DNA of 64,000 bases, taken from Vesta saturnalis. Lineage: Eukaryota > Arthropoda > Insecta > Coleoptera > Lampyridae. The notes under the pieces were generated by a model. The model did not search any database, had not been told where the DNA came from, and worked only from the letters and a program-made list of their open reading frames with translations. The translations under genes and the position numbers were made by a program. Shown here piece after piece: positions 58,853 through 64,000 of this stretch (positions within the stretch are counted from its first letter, which is position 1; every line of letters starts with the position of its first letter). The DNA lies in NCBI GenBank assembly GCA_036346205.1, contig JARFJB010000821.1:4613222-4677221 (forward strand). Reading direction: 5' to 3'.

Positions 58853-61306
58853 ATACCACGGAGCATTTGCTAGCATTCTGATGGTTTTGGATTCTAGGCG
58901 TTGAATAATGTTAACATTGGACTTACAGGAGCAACTCCATAGATCAATTCCGTAAGTCCATGGGCCTGATTACTGTTTTGCAGAGCAGGATCTTATTTTC
59001 GAGGGAAAGACACGACTTTCTGCCAAGTGCCCAGTACATTTTCTTGATTCGCAGATCAATCTCTTTACGCTTTTTCCATATATGAGACCTCCAGGTGAGT
59101 CGTCGGTCTAAATGAAGACCTAAGTAGCGAGCTTTTGTTGCTTGAGGAATGGGTACGTTGTTCAGAAAAACTGGGGGACAGTCGGAGCGATTTAGAGTGA
59201 AGGTAACGTGAATGCTTTTCATTTCGTTGACCTTGATTCTCCATTTAGCTCTGAAGATGAGTTAGATGGATCTGTAGGTTAGAGGATGCTATATGCGGAT
59301 TGGTATGACTGGAAAGGAGGACAATGTCATCTGCGTACGTACCTAAGTGTGTATTATTTGTTGTGGGAACATCTGAGGTATATAATAAATATAGCAGCGG
59401 TCCAAGGACACTGCCTTGAGGTACACCTGAGGTGACTGGTCGGAGGTCAGAATAATGTTGGCCATGTTTGATTTGGAAGTAGCGATCATTCAAGTGCGAT
59501 TTTAGCAAAAGGTAGTATTCATTTGGCAGTAGTTCTTTAATTTTATATAATAGACCATCATGCCACAACGTGTCAAATGTCTGTTTAATGTCTATTAAAA
59601 CTGCAGGGCAGTAATATTTGGCGTCTAGGGCCACATTGATGATATTTACAAGTCGATGGCATTGCTGGATCGTGGAATGGTACCGCCTAAATCCAAACTG
59701 ATGGTCTGGTATTCAGTTTTCCAGTACGTCACTATCATACAGTCTTTTGATTATAAGTTTTTCTAGCAGCTTAGGGAGTAGTGGCAGCAGACTTATTGGA
59801 CGGTAAGACGCAACATCTTCAGCAGGTTTACCAGGTTTTGGTATTAGAATAATTTGCGCAAATTTTAACGATGATGGCCAATATTGGCATCTCAATATGG
59901 AGTTGAACAGGTTTCGTAAAAACGTTATACTGTTTTTGGACAGTTCAGTAAGCACCTTAGCCGTAATTAGGTCATACCCAGGGGCTTTGTTATTGTTTAG
60001 ATGGCGAATTCATCAAGCACCTCAGTATAGGTGAAGCTTTTGACGGGCAGCGACATTTGAAGTGGCGTCTGAAGGAGGTCTTGAATCTCAACATCGGGTA
60101 CCGTAGAGTAGGGGGTGAAAACTTGGACAAAGTGCTGGGCGAAGAGATCTGCTTTTTCTTAATCTGTCTTAGCCCAGTCATTATTTGGTTTTCTTAAAGG
60201 TGGGTTAACAGCCTGTGGTCTTTTATTAGCTTTAGAAACTTTCCAGATACTGGGGTCGGCTCGGGACAAGGAAGTTAGATAGTCTTGAAAAGTTTCTTGG
60301 TTGTGCAGTTTGAGTTTATTCTTGAGGGCATTGGTTAGTCTATTAAATATCGTTTTTTCAGCTGCGTTTCGAGTCCTGTGCCATTTAGATCTTGCCCTCC
60401 TCTTTTGTTTGATGAGTTCAAGGATTTCATTGGGGATATTTCCATCCTGTCGTACCGAATTTAGAAGTTTGGGCGTAGCCCTCCAGGCTGCAGATTCAAC
60501 AGTAGTGGTGAAGTGTTCTGTGGCTTCCTCTATATCATTAGGGGTGCGCAGGCTGATGTTGGTTTGGAAATTTTCTTGCAAAAGCCTTCTGAATTCGTCC
60601 CAGTCGGTTTTTGGTTGTATAGGGATGGTCTAGGTTGTCTTTTAATAATTGTAGTGCTAATTGTAGCAATGTCTGGTGTGTGATGGGATGATAGGTCAGT
60701 GCTGCTGACTATATCTGTGTAGGTAGAGGATATACCTTGGGTGATAAAAAAGTCCAGTAAATCAGGTACCCTATTTAGATCCGTGGGCTCTCCGGTGGAT
60801 AGGTAGCCATAGTTTTCTTCGCGAATGAGTTCATATAAAGCTCTGCCTCTGGTAGTTATTAGACGAAAGCCCCAGTAGGTATGTTTGCTGTTATAGTCAC
60901 CTCCACATATAAAGTTGTTGCCAAGAGATTGAAAGAATGGCTTGAGGACGTCTTTGGAAAGTCTATGCCTGGGTGGGCAATACGCAACCGAGATTACTAG
61001 TGGATGTGATAATTTGTAGACTTGAATAGTAGTTGATTGGAGAAACGGTTCTTCGTACTTTCCCAGTTCATTGTGAGCGATTGAGCTCCGTATTAATATA
61101 GCTGTGCATCCGTGCGCTGTACCGCCATGATGTTCTGTGTTGTAGCATGTGTAGTGTGGTATTCTTAGAAAAGACCTGTCTGTAAAGTGTGTCTCAGATA
61201 TAAGTAGGATATCTACATTATTTAGCTTTAAAAATGGTTCAATTTCATAGATTTTTGACAGGATGCCATTAGCACAATTTTTACATGTCAGAGTCATTGA
61301 TGGCAT
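58853..61306 (-). pseudogene. Jockey-type non-LTR retrotransposon ORF2 (endonuclease plus reverse transcriptase)
   Basis: Endonuclease 61306-60530: NNVDILLISETHFTDRSF (catalytic Glu), CGGDYNSKHTYWGF, SSHHTPDIA where SSDHxP is usual. After a frameshift near 60600, a linker (60581-60159) leads into the RT: APGYDLITAKVLTELSKNS, ILIPKPGKPAEDVASYRPIS, FGFRRYHSTIQQCHRL, LIDIKQTFDTLWHDGLLYKI, VTSGVPQGSVLGPLLYLLYT and TYADDIVLLSS (active site intact), then RYLGLHLDRRLTWRSHI and a region ending LANAPWYVSS at 58853. At least two nonsense codons (near 60160 and 59720) and three or more frameshifts are present. Unlike the usual 5-prime truncation, the 3-prime end is missing. The 5-prime end abuts a (GT)n tract. 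Confidence 0.88.
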
Positions 61307-61375
61307 TTGAAAGACGAATATATTAATATCATTAATACAAAGTGTGTGTACGCGAGTGTGTTATATCTGTGTTAT

Positions 61376-61591
<216 letters not shown>

Positions 61592-61604
61592 TGCGAGTGC
61601 GTGT

Positions 61605-62105
61605 GCGCGTACATATGTGTACAGCAGTTTAACAATTAGCAACTCGTGGTAATTATGTCATAAGTTACGGCTGACGAGATATTTATAAGTGCCATTATAT
61701 ATAGGTTTCTATCATAAATTCACATTTTTAACGAGTCGAATATATTATATTCTAGGAGATTACAGGCTCGCCCCTTAACCTATTCACTATGATAATAATG
61801 TCAAATACTGCCTATGTTTTGTCGGTTTGTTCACTTTCACTTTTAGAATTGGGGATTATGGTCGTTAAATTAAACATGAGAGGTAAGTACTATTTAACAG
61901 CACTAATTTTTCAAATGTGATTAATATAATTCCACAATGTTTTACATAAGTTTCTATTTCTGAACGTGTTTAAATACAATGTGTATCATTATCAAGAAAG
62001 AATATATAATTAAAATAATAAAAAGCAGTTGTAACACATCATTAAAGTAAAACAGAGAACCTGATGTAAATTATAATTATATAGTTAAAATGTCTGCTAT
62101 GGCTG
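61605..62105 (+). repeat. Dispersed repeat D, copy 2
   Basis: Matches 14405-14830 with indels (shared TTTCTATCATAAATTCACAT and ACAATGTTTTA-type blocks) and, like it, directly follows a GT tract. Confidence 0.75.
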
Positions 62106-63296
62106 TGTCTGGAAGATCAACCTATTGATTCATTAAGGATACTTTCTGTTTAAATTCCTAACACTTCCAAAACGTCTAATTCGTCTTTTTTATTACAAAA
62201 ATGTAAAAATATAATGTGAGTGTATTTGAAGAGCGATTTCTTTCAAATTTATTTATTTGAATCAACTCTAATAATAGAAGATGGTAAAAGTCTAATTTTT
62301 TGTGTTTCGGCATCATTTAATTGCTATTTTACCAAAGTTACTCACTGGAAATATTTAAAGATATAATTGGCTAATACTGACAATGATTCATTGGAAACTA
62401 TGCATTTATTTGAGAGCTATAAACGTTAAAAATAATTAACAACACCAAAAGTAAATTATGCAAAATTGTTATTTTCTGCAGCGGTAAATAGCTGTGAAAC
62501 TTCAACCTGTAACTGACTATGCCCCCCCCATCCTGCAAGGTAAAACCGCTTTTGCGACGAGTGTTACGCAATAATAAAATTTTTGGCTGTCGTGATAACG
62601 CAACCTCAATCTGTCGAAAAAATGGAAAATAAAAAGGAAAACTAAAATCGGTAACCTAGGATGCTCTGAATTGATTATAGAGTACCGTAGCTTGGATGAC
62701 GCTTTATACACCCTTAAGCACTACTTATTTTTCGGATTTAGTGGAACTCCGAAAAATGTATTTGTTTGTATTAATAATACTTTCGATCATATACTCAATA
62801 GCTTTCAAAGAAACAGATATCGACAACATTTGCTTAATGCTCAGCATATTTATTTATTTCATTATTAATATACAATTTAGAGTAAGTTGTGAGTTGTAAC
62901 TAGACAGAACCGATTACCTGATATATTCAATTTTTTTTTCTTAGTATTTAACGTTTCAGAAAAATTCCGAGTTACTATGTGAACAAAAACTTTGCGGGTT
63001 TCGCCCATTATTAATTTATTAAACATGGGATTTTGGGTTTTTTATGTTGAAGAATAGAGATGATGATTAATTAGTATTATTATAAGAACAAGATGTTGCT
63101 AATAGTACTATTGGCCCTGAAAGATTTGTCACCGTGTGTAGAAACTGTAGGAATATATTCATTGTTTTGTCGTACTAGACTATGAAATTTGAGAAGCGTT
63201 TATTTAGTTACTAATTATTGCTATATTTCGCGATGTTTGAGTTTATTGCAAATTAGTGTAGGATATTGGAATTAAATTTGTGTGAATGGCATATAC
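62106..63296. other. Unassigned AT-rich stretch
   Basis: No recognised gene, RNA or repeat. A run of eight C at 62523-62530 is the only conspicuous feature. Confidence 0.3.
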
Positions 63297-64000
63297 AGGA
63301 TGTCCCAACGTTCCGAAAAATCTTTTGAGTTTCTGCTGCTGCCCTTTATAAAAGTAATTCGGTTTATGTACATGGTGTCACAATATTAAAAAAACACTAA
63401 AGTTGTTTTGTAAATGATATCAACCCAATTTGATTGTATTTTTGGATTCTCTGCTAAATTACGAATCACTTTTATATAAAGACGTTTTTACCTATATGCC
63501 ATCAATTTTGATTTGTGGCGCTTTTTTTGCCAGAATTTCGAAATGCAGTGGTCTTGTTCAAAAATTCGTGCCTTCCATATCCTTGAAGATATGTCAAAGT
63601 AATTAACGCCGTTTGATTTTAATTACAAAGAAGCAATTTCCAATGACGCATTTCAACTCAAGCTAAACTGTAAATGAATGTTTACTTAAAAATAAGATTA
63701 TCCACTATTTACTAATAATATTAGACTGCCTACTTTAGTTCCTTTTACTGTATTAAGCTCACCAACACGTATAAACGTAATTGTAATTTTTAAACTTCCA
63801 TCTATTTACACATATAAAAAAATTTACAGGACGCTCCAACGTTCCGAAAAAGCTTATTATTAGAGATATTGACTTTTTCTTTTATTATAGCTGCGTTTCT
63901 GCTGCACATTTTAAAAATATTGCAGTTTATTCACAGGGTGCTCCAATATTAAAAAAAAAACACTAAAGTTGTGTTTTTTTAATGGAATCTACCCAGTTGG
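63297..64000 (+). repeat. Direct-repeat pair, probable MITE ends
   Basis: 63297-63430 and 63830-64000 share ACAGGAYGYYCCAACGTTCC, CTGCTGC, a GGTTTAT/AGTTTAT block and ATATTAAAAAAACACTAAAG. The second copy also has CAGGGTGCTCCAATATT. The left part resembles TA-inserting MITE ends (TACAGG...). The second copy runs off the window. Confidence 0.55.

Overview
The window is eukaryotic, AT-rich and dense in transposons. It most likely comes from an insect genome, because the transposase families (DD41D mariner-like, pogo/Tigger, PIF/Harbinger, Crypton-like, jockey-type LINE, Penelope-like, DUF4817 helix-turn-helix remnants) and the long (TA)n and (GT)n tracts fit insects. I cannot name the species. 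I see no complete host gene. Nearly every coding stretch is a transposon protein broken by stops, frameshifts or nested insertions. The longest apparently intact coding pieces are a Myb/SANT-like protein (4529-5351, minus), a 118-codon and a 164-codon piece of one mariner transposase, and a 224-codon pogo transposase core.

Layout. 1-5.4 kb: a PIF/Harbinger element (transposase C-terminus at the left edge, convergent Myb-like partner at 4.5-5.35 kb) split by a long-TIR mariner (449-4311), itself split by a foldback MITE (1834-3123) and carrying a tRNA-like sequence. 5.7-6.8 kb: a second decayed DD41D transposase. 6.9-9.7 kb: a nearly complete pogo element with terminal repeats, an array of transposase-site-like motifs, and a transposase running from a Pipsqueak/CENP-B-type DNA-binding region through a DDE core to a C-terminal zinc finger. 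10.4-13.2 kb: remnants of a DUF4817 protein, of an arthropod repeat-family protein broken by a GC-rich MITE, and of a second pogo. 13.2-14.8 kb: a microsatellite-bearing dispersed repeat. 15.1-17.6 kb: a DD41D mariner inside a (TA)n tract. 19.9-23.8 kb: two direct copies of a Penelope-like fragment around a mariner fragment and a 370-bp (GT)n tract. 23.9-27.1 kb: mariner, Tc1 and Harbinger pseudogenes.

28.3-45.4 kb is the most striking structure: inverted arms of about 2.4-2.7 kb, each ending internally in (TA)n, enclose an 11.8-kb core. The core holds a further DD41D mariner, a GC-richer unassigned block with a minisatellite, a multi-exon Crypton-like tyrosine-recombinase pseudogene with zinc fingers and a C-terminal SANT-like region, and a compound hairpin. 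46.7-49.0 kb is another mariner inside (TA)n. 49.3-53.4 kb is a second large palindrome; related pieces continue to 58.0 kb, interrupted by a mariner deletion derivative. 58.0-58.85 kb is a third pogo remnant butted against a jockey-type LINE (58.85-61.3 kb, minus). The window closes with another (GT)n-bearing repeat and a direct-repeat pair.

The genes do not form a pathway. The region records repeated nested insertion, with TA-targeting elements landing preferentially in (TA)n tracts or in one another. Translations, inverted repeats and motif counts were read by eye; family names rest on recognised motifs, not on searches.
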